Assembly (NCBI RefSeq): GCF_014898815.1
Contig: NW_026515482.1
Location: 2,108,001 to 2,172,000, forward strand
Reading direction: 5' to 3'
DNA length: 64,000 nucleotides
Origin: Panonychus citri
Lineage: Eukaryota; Arthropoda; Arachnida; Trombidiformes; Tetranychidae
The notes below the pieces were generated by a model. It was not told the origin of the DNA and ran no database searches. It saw only the letters and a program-made list of their open reading frames with translations. Every line of letters starts with the position of its first letter. The stretch's first letter is position 1. Positions 1 to 10,247 of the stretch are shown here, piece by piece. A program made the position numbers and the translations under genes.

Positions 1-1681
1 CAACATTTTAATTTGATGAAAAAGATCCCAATTTAAACTGGATTAAATCTAATTGTAGGCAAAATCAAACTGGTTACATAAGAATCAGAGTGATTTGTTA
101 TTGATTTGGATATTGAACAATCAATTAACTAAATATCAGAGTGAAACTTATTGAATTAAATTGTAATTGGATTGAGAAATTGAATCAATCAGAGTAAATA
201 ACGTTTCGATTGTGATTAACTAATACAATTTAAAGTAACTTTATTTCCCAATTGATTTAACTATTATCATGGTAATGATTATCTCATTGATTGTTTACCA
301 TTAATTGTAACAATCAAGGTTTTCGTTAATCAAGTTAATCAGATGGAACCAAGTGTTTACTTATCTTAATTAAATTGAGAAAAACTTGAATAAGAAATCA
401 AGTTAAATTGTTGTCATTTAAATTCACTTTAATTGGTAATTGAACAACAACTATTAATTGATTAACACTTTCTCAACGATTGTCAGTCCATTAGTTGAGC
501 TTAATTGTTGGTTTAATTGTTGTAGACAAGTTAAATTGTTTAAGATTCAGTTTATTACGATTAATTATATTATTTTGTTTTCTCATAATAATTTTCATGA
601 GAGTCACGAGGAAGTAAATTCGAACTCTCGAATTTAGAACTTTTCGAATTTTTTTGTTCTAATTTATAATTTACTTTTTCCATCTCTCTAATTACAACTA
701 ACTTTTTTGTTAATTTAATTGTTATAAGAAGAAGATAAAGTTTCAATTTTGTTTAATTAATTTCAAGGGATTCTCACTAATTGTGATACAAATTAAGGTA
801 AAAGTTTAATTGTTATTAAACCAATTGGTTAATAATAATAATCAGAAAGAAAATTTAAAATAATTAGACTAATTAACTTGGAAATGTTTAGAATTATCAA
901 CTAAATTGATTAAGAAAAGTGTTTAACTAAATCAAAACAAGTCAATTTTTTGCATCAAGTTAATTGTTACAACTTGAATTGGATTTAAATATCAATGATG
1001 ATCAAAAAGTAAATATAAATCACAATCAAAAAGTTTCCATCATTTAATCATGATAGTGAAATAATTGTGTTGATTTATATTGTTAACAATAAGTAGATTG
1101 TTAATAATATGATCGAACTGAATTAGATTAATTTTTCTCATTGTTAACATTTGGAATAAAAAATCTAATGCTAAACTAATGATATTAAATCAACTTGTTG
1201 ATTAACTAACAATAACTTTTGATTGTTGGAAAAGTATTTATAACAATCAAAAGAGGATTTAATTTTTTTTCTCCTGATAATTTTGTTTACAATTTCACTT
1301 TCAATTAATTTCTTGATTGTTGATGATAAAGACGATCAAGAATCAGATTAGTTGATTTTTTTAATTTGATTATTTTGGTTCAATTGATTGTTTGTCAACT
1401 TTTTCTTAATGAGAGACTTGATTAATCAATTGTTAATGAAAATGTTTCAAGTTTGGCTGATGAGATTTCAATCATTATTAACTTACTACTCGACTTTTGT
1501 TAAATTATTAATTTCGCTAATTAACTGATCGGTCAAATTAAAATGGTTGATTAGCCAGTGGTCAATTATTCATTCAAATGGTCATCTAACTCCTTGGCGA
1601 TTCAGGTAATGTCAAATTGTGATCAGTGTTTATGTCAAGGCTTAAGATAAGGTTAATGAAGATGACGACTAGGATGATAAG

Positions 1682-1719
<38 letters not shown>

Positions 1720-2165
1720 ATCACGATTTATCTTCCTCAATGGAGCCTTGAGAAAAGGGCGCTGAGGGTTGGAAAAATACACCGACATTTTATCCGATTA
1801 TCGAAGATGATCTTAGTCAATTTTAGCCTCTTACTCCCTCATCCACTTACACCTTCTCACTCTAAACTTGTCATCTCTCTCAATTTCATTCTCATCTTTA
1901 AGATCATTTTAGTTCATATTTGTTTCCTAGTTAGTTCATTTCGATCATAATAAGTGGTCACTTTGATTGAATGGTGAATTTCGATCGAGTAGATGTCATC
2001 ATAATCTCTCCATCAGTTGTCGATATTGTCCAACATCCATTGGTTCTGAATTATCACTTGGTTTTCTCAACGATCCATGAAAATCATCCTCGAATCGCCA
2101 TCGAATTGTTTGTGTTGTTTAATCCACAAGTTGATCCTGATTTTTTTCGATTTTCAATTATCATC
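1..2165. other. Non-coding AT-rich left flank
   Basis: No supportable gene is seen. The stretch is AT-rich with very frequent AATTGTT/AACAATT words. A (TC)n microsatellite lies at about 1684-1714. An inverted TTAGAAC (634-640) and GTTCTAA (656-662) pair sits in a cluster of TTCGAA words. Promoter sequence for the gene starting at 2166 presumably lies at the right end, but I could not identify a TATA box with confidence. Confidence 0.6.
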
Positions 2166-2697
2166 ATGGTGGCAAATAAGAGAAACATGATACAATTACT
2201 TGGAGCTGGAATCATTTTATCTTCTATTTTTATCCAAAGTAAATATTATTCTTTAGATTTTTTTTTCTCCTCTTTTCAAATAAAGAATTTTATCTTGCTC
2301 GTGAAATTATTCCATAAGTACATGATCACATGTTCCAACAGTTTTCTTAACATTGAACTTGATCATTTGTATTTCTCTATTTTATCTCCAATCAAAAGGT
2401 TCCTCTTGTTCGGCCATCTCAAAATCTGAACTTCGTAAAGCCGTAATTTTGTACAATCTTCAAACGGATGCACTTCGAGCCAAACTAATGGATAAAATTG
2501 ATGTTTGTTCACAGCATAATGAAGAAACAGCAGCAAAATCTTTAAAATCATCTCTGGAACTGTTGATTAACCGCCAGGAGACATTTAATACAATATTTTC
2601 ACAACCATTTTCTTTTGCAATGAAAGACCAACTATTACAAATGGCGACGAAAACATCGATCTCGGTGAAAAACTCAACAAGAAGCTTCAAGTGTTAG
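2166..2697 (+). CDS. Small secreted orphan protein (2 exons, about 123 aa)
   Basis: Exon 1 is 2166-2238 and exon 2 is 2399-2697, with a phase-1 GT-AG intron of 160 bp. The joined reading frame starts with a hydrophobic signal-peptide-like segment (residues about 8-24). It continues into a mostly helical, Cys-poor mature region (motif SKSELRKA) and ends FKC-stop. I recognise no family. A degraded second copy lies at 18284-18600 in the same position relative to RPB5, so this gene belongs to the duplicated block. The last exon can also be read in another frame that looks protein-like (NGDENIDLGEKLNKKLQVL), so the 3' exon structure may be more complex than this model. Function unknown. Confidence 0.5.
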
Positions 2698-3761
2698 CAT
2701 AATCCAAATACTAATCCAAGTCTTGATTCCGTTCGTGGTCTTGAAAAAAAGGCTAAAATTGGCTTTGGATTGCTTGTTCTCGAAGTGTTGACCATTTGGA
2801 CTCTCCTTCATTGATTTAAAATTGCCAATGAGTGTATTTAATTTTCCTACATTAGGACTAATCACATGTAATCAAAATTTTCTCTATTAGAACTACCTCA
2901 AAATCATATTTGTTTACTTTTCTTTACACCGCATAGACTTGACAATCGTATTATCGTTTTTTGATTGACTTTCCTTTTTTAATTCACGAATTGATGGAAC
3001 CAGAATTATTTGATTACGACAAAAAAATATAGATGACAGAATAGGGAATGATGATGACAGAATGGACAAAAATTCACACAACTAAGCGATATGAGATGTA
3101 TCTTCCAGCAATTTCACTGGGCCTGTTAATTTTGACAACCTAAAAGCACAAGGAAAATAAACAATTGGGTAAATATGGATTCACTTAAATGTTGACGGGA
3201 ATAAGTTGTTATTACCTGTCCTCGTTTGAGCCCATAATAACGGGTGACTGGATCACTGGATACTTACCAGTAGGATCGTCATTGTGAGCAACCAGTACAA
3301 TTAAATCACTTCTGGCTGGATGTCTTTCACTAAACACAAGCATAAAGAAAATACAAATTAGAAATCAATTCACAAATAGAATAGAAAATAAAACATATTC
3401 TACCTTGGACGATCACCGAATTGCTCTTTAAATTGCTCCAATGTTTGGTCAAGTTCGTCTTGAGTAACTAGATAACCTTTATCATGGCAAAGCTAAAAAA
3501 GTTTTTTTAAAAAACAAGAGAAAGAATAAAACTAAAAAAATGGAAGGATTAGAAAAGAACAAAATTAAATTGAATTAGAAAAACGAATGTTTCAATCTCG
3601 TTTACTTACCTGCATGATTGTTTTACGAATCCTCCATAGATTATATGTATCAGCTTCATCATCCATATCGAAATTAGATTAGTAATTAAAAATTAATCGA
3701 TAATTAAACCGAAAAGAATCAACAAAGAGATGAGAATTGTTACCACGCTTGATACAAGAAG
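2314..3761. repeat. Segmental duplication copy A, left part
   Basis: This is collinear with 18280-20114 (copy B). It carries the 3' part of the secreted orphan gene and RPB5 up to the target site of the hAT insertion. Identity is high by eye, with scattered substitutions and indels. Compared with B it keeps about 100 bp of the orphan exon that B has lost, but lacks 464 bp of RPB5. Copy A continues on the other side of the transposons at 12969. Confidence 0.85.
3074..3667 (-). pseudogene. Polr2E: RPB5 (RPABC1) pseudogene, internally deleted
   Basis: This copy matches the intact RPB5 gene at 18973-20019. It keeps the first exon (MDDEAD start), the exon with the CHDRGYLVTQDELDQ segment, the short third exon, the tail of the penultimate exon and the last exon. 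Everything between two CACTGG hexamers is missing: 3254-3259 here corresponds to 19153-19158 and 19617-19622 in the intact copy, so 464 bp are gone. That removes the exon with DQMFVFFPDEPK and most of the next, i.e. the heart of the assembly domain. One substitution (Thr to Ile) is visible in the last exon. A functional subunit cannot be made from this copy. Confidence 0.9.
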
Positions 3762-3937
3762 TAGAGTTGTTCCGAATCGGAACTTCCGATCTGAAAAATT
3801 GATCGATCAGATCGATCTTTGAGAAAGAAAAATTGATCGATCTCAACTTTCAGAAAATCGATCACCTGAAAAACAACGTGATTTTCGATAAAAATTCAAA
3901 ACTCAAAAAACTAATTAATAAATTGATTAAAACTGAT

Positions 3938-4206
3938 TGATAAGTATATTTGCAAGCAAGCAACCCATACTAAGGGATCCCGAGAGGAAACTAATACTAA
4001 AGTGAAGGTTTTACTTTTACTTAACACTTTATTTAAATTGTTTTGTTGAGGTTAGTAATTAAACGGTAATTTGTGAATTAAGGTGGGGGAAAAATAGAGG
4101 TTAACAGAGGTTGAACAACTTTAGAAAATGTAGAGAGAGTAATTAAAGATTGATTAACAACTTAACAACTAACTTGAAGGACAATTGAATGGCTATTTAT
4201 ATCTTA
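3938..4206 (-). repeat. 3' LTR (left), alignable part
   Basis: It aligns with 12130-12389, with several small indels (for example an extra TACTTT and a changed AGATTGATTAAC segment). After ATATCTTA the two LTRs stop matching. The left one runs on into unrelated sequence and its outer U3 end is not evident, possibly anywhere up to about 4370. Because LTRs are identical at insertion, this indicates age plus a deletion, recombination or replacement in one U3. Confidence 0.75.
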
Positions 4207-4387
4207 TTATATTTAACCATTTCTTTCCAAAATGTTTCATTATCTTTTCTCTAATTAGAAGTTCTAATGACTTTTTCGAAACTTTCCAATACTTTTCTTT
4301 TTGTTCCATCTTGATCTTTGGCTTGATTTGATTCACTCGATTGATTTTTATAAGATTTACAACAATGTAAAAGGGAGATTGTTTGTT

Positions 4388-6184
4388 GAGGGAAAAAGGT
4401 CCTTTTTCCTTCAATTAAACAATTTACAACAATTAGAAAAATAGTTGGGAGAATTTACAATTAAGATGTTGATTAATTGTTGAATTACAATTTGAATTGT
4501 TGTTTTCTCTTTAGTGAAAAAGGTCCTTTTTCTCTTTAGATGAACAACAATTGGATTATTAATTTGATTAATTTTGATTAACAATTTAAGATGATGATGT
4601 TGATTATTTGAGAAGTTGATGGACAATGAGATGATTTGTTGGGAAAAAGGTCCTTTTTCCTAACAATCAGGCTTTTTCTCACTAATTGTTAAAGGTGAGC
4701 TTTAATTAGCTGGTGATGATTAACTATTGATAAGGCACTGAATCACAGGTAAAGAGTTAAATAACACCTTCTCTTTCACTTTAGCTTTTTGTCTTGGGAA
4801 AAGGTCCTTTTCTCTTGACAATTTGGCTAATTAACTCTTGATTTAACTTGAGATGATTAAAGGGGTGTTAATTGTTACAATGATTACAATAGTTTAAATT
4901 ACAATCAAAATCAAAATTTTCTCACAGTTGATTTAATTATTAATTGGCTGACTAATTGTCAGATGAGCTGTACCAGTTGGGGAAAAAGGTCCTTTTTCCC
5001 CAGCTGAAAGAAGCTTTTATGGCTAATTGAAATTGATTGAATTATAAATCTAATTGCTAGTTGACCTGTTAGTTCAATTTCTAGTTAAATTTTGATTTTG
5101 CTTACAATTAAGAAGATACAATCAATTGAATTTGATATTCACGGGAAAAAGAATTCACTTTGTCTTGAGGAAAAAGGTCCTTTTTCCTCTCGACTATTTG
5201 TCTCTTTTAAAGGTGAAACTTTCAATTTGTGGTGATTCAATTCTTAAGGATGAATTAACTTGAACTGAACTGAATTGAGTTCTTTGTTTTTCTTTCACCT
5301 TGTCAGGGAGAAAAGGTCCTTTTTACCCTGACAAGGTGACCTTTGATAACCAAAAGGGTCAATTTGAAGTTGGATGTGGTTAACGATGAGACGATGGTTA
5401 TAGTGATTAACTCTTTTCTTTTGGAAATTATGGTTTCCAATCTCGGTGGGCAAAGTTTCACAGTTTTCTTTACGATGATATTGTAGTTGTTGTGGCGACT
5501 CTTTTGGAGATTTCAATCTCTTCACTGGCTCAGTCTTGGTGACAAGGTCCTTGTCTCCTTGACTGAGTTGGTTTCGCTTTCTTTGAATTCAATTTGAATT
5601 TGTTGTATCTTGTATTCGATTGATTTTCAATCGTTTTCTTTCTTGGCTTGTCAGGGTGAAAAGGTCCTTTTCTCCCTGACAAGTCAAACAGTTACACACA
5701 ATTTGATTTCTTATCAGGTTGTTTGGTGAATCTTGTTGCCAATGGTGGAATAGATTTCAAAGGTGAATTGAATTTTAGAGTTCTAAGGTGAAACACTTGT
5801 TTCCTCTTCCGAATCAACAAGAGGTGGAACAAGGTCCTTGTTCCTCCTCAAGTTGATCGTAAAGGAAAACAATTAACAAATAAAATGTTGAACATAATTA
5901 GATTGTAAAAATTTAAAACAAAAGAACATTCAATTAAAGGGTCAAAAACACAATGGCGACTTCTTTGCTTCCTAATTAACGAGAACAATGTGAGGGAGTT
6001 GTCATGGTAACAACTCGAGTTGACGCTGTGAGGGGGCGTTTGAACGCATTTGATTTTCAACGCTTGTTGATTACAGTTGTTTGATTTTTCAAGTTGATTA
6101 TTGTTTTAATTAATTAATTAATTAATTTTGTGGTTGTTTTGATTGTTTCTTGGGGAAAAAGGTCCTTTTTCCCCTTGAACAATC
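4388..6184. repeat. Cluster of 11 AAGGTCCTT quasi-palindromes in gypsy 3' noncoding region
   Basis: Hairpin spans, with one unpaired central base: 4388-4412, 4516-4532, 4636-4666, 4790-4820, 4974-5006, 5162-5194, 5295-5339, 5529-5567, 5645-5685, 5813-5857 and 6141-6184. The core is GGAAAAAGGTCCTTTTTCC or a variant (ACAAGGTCCTTGT, GAAAAGGTCCTTTTC). Outer arms differ between copies but pair with each other, for example CCAGTT-like with AGCTG, and CTTGTCAGGG with CCCTGACAAG. Spacing is roughly 85-290 bp and the DNA between copies is not repeated. No protein is encoded here: pol stops at 6349. Confidence 0.9.
5295..5339. repeat. 45-nt quasi-palindrome, strongest of the gypsy hairpins
   Basis: Centred on T5317. 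Fifteen consecutive Watson-Crick pairs form the outer stem (TCACCTTGTCAGGG-type arm against its complement). An A/A mismatch and a G-T pair follow, and then the AAAAGGTCCTTTT core. The same CTTGTCAGGG arm recurs in the hairpin at 5645-5685, so the two may share a recent origin. Confidence 0.9.
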
Positions 6185-6348
6185 AATCAACAAAAGCTAA
6201 TTGTGTTGATCAATTCGATCTCAAGTGTTAATGGAAATTTTGAAGTGAATTTTAAATAGAATTTTAAAATGTAAAAGAATAGAAAATGTTAATATGAGAA
6301 GGGAAAGGAAAGAGAAGAGAAAGAATTTATATTTGAATCAATTGGTGA

Positions 6349-9300
6349 TTAATTTGATGATTTGGATATTTGATTGGGGACAAGGTCCTTGTCCCTATCA
6401 AATGTCTTCCGTTGTCGAGTTTCCATCCCATGACTCTTTGTATATTCTTTTCTTTTGTAAGTTCTTTTCTTTTCTGGAACATTAGATGAAGCTGATGATT
6501 CACTTGTTGTAATTTGTTGATGATGAAGATGATCACTTTCACTTTCATGTTGATTTGATTCATTTTGTTGAATTGTTTCAATTGTTGTTTCAATTGGAAT
6601 TGATTGTTGATTTAATGTTGATGATGATGATTCAGTTGATTCAGTTAATTGTTGTTCTTGTTGTGGTGGTGATTCCCCTGAGGAAAAAGGTCCTTTTTCC
6701 TCTGGTTCATCACCATTGAACACAACAGTTGTTTCACTTTCGTCGTCACTAATTTCGACTTCAGTCTCACTGTCGCACCAGTTTAACACTTTAGGAATTT
6801 CTTCCTTCTTTTCATTTGGTGTTGAGGTAGATTGTTGACTCGAGGAACAAGGTCCTTGTTCCTCTTGTTCAACTTTCTCCTCTTTCTCAATTGATTTGAT
6901 TGATGGAAATTTGTTGAGAATGATGTGATAACATTTAGGTAAAGGTGCGATGATTTTCTTGATTCTTTCATAGTTAAACATTTTGATTTTTCTTGTATAT
7001 ACACAGATTAGTCTCGCAGTTGAATCGAAAGTATCTAACACAATATACTTTCCAGTGAATTTTTCTTTCATGAATGAAGGTCCAGTTGTATAAGGCACAG
7101 GCTTAACTCTGGCCAAATCTCCTCGTTGTAATTTAGGAACTTTTTGATTAAGATTTTTCTCATTAGCTGACTGTTGCGATTTCTCATCTAGAGTTGATTT
7201 AGCTTCTTTTCGGGCTAGGATGATATCGTTTTCGTTATACAAGGGGGTGATCTGAAATCTATTATGGATGATTGATCGAGGTTCATAATTGAAAAGGAGT
7301 TGGAAAGGTGACTTTCCAATATCGTTTTTAATTGAGTTGTTGTAACTGAACATGAGAGTTTGTAGATGAGCATCCCATTCATATGCTCGTTCAGTGTACA
7401 TTCCCATTCGGGTTTTAATCTCTCGATTTAACCTTTCCACCAACCCATTAGTTTGTGGATGATAAGGACTAGAATTGATTAATTTGATTTGGTTGAGTTC
7501 AGCGAATCTCTTAATTTCTATTGAGGTGAAAATTTTACCATTATCTGATTGGAGAATTTTCATTCTTCCAAATTGATTGATTATTGATTCAAGAAAGTTT
7601 ATAACGTCCTTACTATTTCCCTTTTTAAAAGGTTTTGCCATTCCATATCTTGTGAGAGTATCAGCAGCGACCAATACTACGGTATTACCAGTTGTTGATG
7701 GGGTGAACGGGCCAATCATGTCGATTTGGATTCGTTCCATTGGAAAGTCAGCGACTTTCATACCTTTACATTTACCTTCTTTAAACGTCTTTGGTTTAAA
7801 GATTTGACATTTTTCACAAGCAGCGACTTTCTGTTCGATGATCTTTTTCATCTCAGGGAACCAGAAATCTTGTTCAATTTTTTGTAGAGTCGGTTTCACA
7901 CCGAAATGACCAGCTTCGATTGCTTCGTGGTATTGATGAAACACAGGGTCGATTAAAGAATCGGGAAGGTAAAATCTTGAAGATCCATCCTTTCTTAACC
8001 TGAATAGAATACCTTCTCGATATTCATATTCCTTTTTCATTCGTCCTAAATCTAATTCGTTTTTGATTAGTTTAACTCTTGAATCTTTTTCTTGTTCTCT
8101 TTTTAATTCGGACTCAGTTGATTGATTAACTTTGGGTTGTTTTATTACAGCCATTAGATTTCGACGTTGTTGGTAGTCGAGGTAGTCGAATTCTTGGACG
8201 AGACCTAAAAGGACCTTTTGGGTCTCGTCTTCGATGATTCTCATCTCCTCGAGAAGATCCATATCTTCTATTAAGACATCGTCTTTATCACAATTAACGT
8301 AGTTTAAATATCGATCGAAATGGTCATCTGCCATTTCACCTTTTTGACGATGAGCCCATTCATTTGAACGAGAGAAACAATCTGCAGGGTGATTTTCTCC
8401 CTTCAGATATTGAATCTCAAAATCGAATTCCGAGAGATCATGTTGCCATCTCATGATCCTTGGAACTTTGAATTGTGTTTTCTTTAATTCACATAACGCG
8501 TGATGATCAGTTTTTACGATGAATTTCTTGTGTCGCAGGTAATGAGCGAACTTTCTGCAAGCATGAACGACAGCAGCACATTCTTTCTCAGTCGTATGCC
8601 ATTTATACATGTATTTTTGTAGTTTACAACCGAAGAAGTAAACAGGGTTCCATATTCCATCTTCGTCTTTTTGGGTTAATATACCACCAATTGCAACAGC
8701 AGAAGCGTCGACAAGCACTGCAGTTTCTCTTTCAGGATAGAAATGAGTTAAAAGACATTTTTCTGTTAATGATTCTTTGAGCTTTTTCCAGCTCTCTAAA
8801 TGTTCGCCTTTTACTGAAAACGGAAGAACTTTGTATTTATTTTTGACTAATTCTTGTAGAGGTGCAGCGATTTTAGCATAATTTTCAATGAAACGAGAAA
8901 AGTAATTAAATAAACCAAGGTGCGATCTCACTTGATTTTGAGAAGTCGGAGGATCAAGGGCCTTGATCCTCTCGATCTTCTTTGGATCAGGTTTGATTGT
9001 CTTACCAGAGACCAAATGGCCTAAACAGACAATTTCCGTTGCTCCAGCTTGAAGCTTTTCGATACGATTTTTAAAACCAAAAATTTTTAGAGCTCCAATG
9101 ACCTTTTTCATATTGTCACAGAGTTGATCAATCGATTTACCATAGATGACAATGTCATCGAAATAACCAAAGCAGCAAGTGTATTTGAGTTCTCCAAGAA
9201 CTTTGTTGATTACCTCTTGAAAGTAAGAAGGTGCATCGGCCAGACCCATAGGTAGTCGCTTGTAACGGTAGCAACCATCTTCGGTCACGAAACTTGTTTT

Positions 9301-10233
9301 ATCTCTTTCCTCTTCGGGAATTTCTAATTGATAGTAACCTTGAGCAAGATCTAATGTAGTGAAGTATTTGTTACCTTTGAGCTGATTAATAGCGTCATCG
9401 ATATTGGGCATGGGGAATTTTCTTTTAGCAATTAATTTGTTGAGTTGAATGTAAGAGGTTACCATTCGCCAGGTACCATTTGGTTTAGGGACTACGAACG
9501 CTGGGGCTCCACCACCAACATCCGAATCTTCGACAATTCCATGCTCTTTAAATTCGTTGATTATTTTCCTCATTTCGTTCCTCATTTTCTCACTTGAACG
9601 AAAGGGTCGACACTTAGGAATCGCATTGTTACCAATGTCGATTTTAAATTTGGTGAATTCGGCCGGAACACAACCGAGGTCGAACTTGTTTGAGGAAAAA
9701 GATCCTTTTTCCTCTAACAAGACTTGATGAATTTGTTGTTTTTCAGCTTGACTAAGCTCTTTATTAATTTGTTGATACAATCTCTGATCGAGATTGTTGA
9801 TTGTTTCAGGAAGATCAATTATCGTATCTTGAAACTCTTCAATTCTATTGATGAGTAAAGGTGAATCATCTTCGTAATGTTCACGGAAGAAGTTGATGTA
9901 ATTAACACGCAATGTGTTAATTTGTAATAGTTTAGCTTTTGATTGTTGATTGATTGAATGATTAACTTTTTCACTTATCGATTGATGATCATTAAGTTTA
10001 TTTTCACTATCACTCTGTTGATGAACTTGTGAATAATTTGTTGTTGAATGAGATGATGATTGATCTGGTGGATGAGTTTGAGGTCGGGTCCAAAGGTCCT
10101 TTTGACCCAACCTCACCAATTTACTCAGATCATAATTGGTGTTGTACCATGTTTGAAGCAGCAATTCAATTTCATTTAAATTAGGAATTTCAATTTTCAA
10201 TTTATAAGCTTTATCGAGACTACCATGTCTCAA
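6349..10233 (-). CDS. Gypsy Pol: reverse transcriptase, RNase H, integrase
   Basis: Open frame of 1,294 codons without an ATG start (the first in-frame start-like codon is TTG); it probably continues a Gag-protease frame through a frameshift near 10275. In order: spacer (1-190); RT (about 190-450) with TLDLAQGYYQ, the LPMGLADAP segment and catalytic YFDD at 357-360; RNase H (about 470-620) with VDASAVAIGG, TEKE and TDHHAL; integrase zinc-binding H-H-C-C (HYEAIEAGHFG through CEKCQ); and the DDE core with IDMIGPF, SDNGK and NGLVERLNREI. The C-terminal tail is Gln/Ser/Glu-rich and low complexity. Seven of the AAGGTCCTT hairpins lie inside and are translated as KGPF, QGPC, KDLV, KVLL, KALD, KGSF or KDLW. 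Essential motifs look intact. Confidence 0.93.
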   Translation of the reverse strand: MRHGSLDKAYKLKIEIPNLNEIELLLQTWYNTNYDLSKLVRLGQKDLWTRPQTHPPDQSSSHSTTNYSQVHQQSDSENKLNDHQSISEKVNHSINQQSKAKLLQINTLRVNYINFFREHYEDDSPLLINRIEEFQDTIIDLPETINNLDQRLYQQINKELSQAEKQQIHQVLLEEKGSFSSNKFDLGCVPAEFTKFKIDIGNNAIPKCRPFRSSEKMRNEMRKIINEFKEHGIVEDSDVGGGAPAFVVPKPNGTWRMVTSYIQLNKLIAKRKFPMPNIDDAINQLKGNKYFTTLDLAQGYYQLEIPEEERDKTSFVTEDGCYRYKRLPMGLADAPSYFQEVINKVLGELKYTCCFGYFDDIVIYGKSIDQLCDNMKKVIGALKIFGFKNRIEKLQAGATEIVCLGHLVSGKTIKPDPKKIERIKALDPPTSQNQVRSHLGLFNYFSRFIENYAKIAAPLQELVKNKYKVLPFSVKGEHLESWKKLKESLTEKCLLTHFYPERETAVLVDASAVAIGGILTQKDEDGIWNPVYFFGCKLQKYMYKWHTTEKECAAVVHACRKFAHYLRHKKFIVKTDHHALCELKKTQFKVPRIMRWQHDLSEFDFEIQYLKGENHPADCFSRSNEWAHRQKGEMADDHFDRYLNYVNCDKDDVLIEDMDLLEEMRIIEDETQKVLLGLVQEFDYLDYQQRRNLMAVIKQPKVNQSTESELKREQEKDSRVKLIKNELDLGRMKKEYEYREGILFRLRKDGSSRFYLPDSLIDPVFHQYHEAIEAGHFGVKPTLQKIEQDFWFPEMKKIIEQKVAACEKCQIFKPKTFKEGKCKGMKVADFPMERIQIDMIGPFTPSTTGNTVVLVAADTLTRYGMAKPFKKGNSKDVINFLESIINQFGRMKILQSDNGKIFTSIEIKRFAELNQIKLINSSPYHPQTNGLVERLNREIKTRMGMYTERAYEWDAHLQTLMFSYNNSIKNDIGKSPFQLLFNYEPRSIIHNRFQITPLYNENDIILARKEAKSTLDEKSQQSANEKNLNQKVPKLQRGDLARVKPVPYTTGPSFMKEKFTGKYIVLDTFDSTARLICVYTRKIKMFNYERIKKIIAPLPKCYHIILNKFPSIKSIEKEEKVEQEEQGPCSSSQQSTSTPNEKKEEIPKVLNWCDSETEVEISDDESETTVVFNGDEPEEKGPFSSGESPPQQEQQLTESTESSSSTLNQQSIPIETTIETIQQNESNQHESESDHLHHQQITTSESSASSNVPEKKRTYKRKEYTKSHGMETRQRKTFDRDKDLVPNQISKSSN
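6368..10115. repeat. Seven AAGGTCCTT quasi-palindromes inside pol
   Basis: Spans: 6368-6403, 6677-6705, 6842-6864, 8196-8230, 8949-8971, 9685-9721 and 10079-10115. The 8196-8230 copy pairs along all 17 positions apart from terminal and inner G-T wobbles. The central plus-strand base is T in most, A at 8213 and G at 8960. The copies at 8949 (thumb region before the conserved LGLFNYFSRF segment) and 9685 (just before the RT entry segment) fall where gypsy proteins align without extra residues, so these hairpins were not simply inserted into the reading frame. Confidence 0.85.
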
Positions 10234-10247
10234 TGAATAAGGCTTAT

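Noticed and set aside
1971..2429. 152-codon ORF at 1971
   Set aside because: It reads through the intron of the two-exon secreted gene; its sequence is low complexity and the spliced model has better support.
4388..6184. Possible CRISPR-like array of regularly spaced repeats
   Set aside because: Spacing is irregular, outer arms vary, the host is eukaryotic and the copies extend into pol; a hairpin family explains it better.
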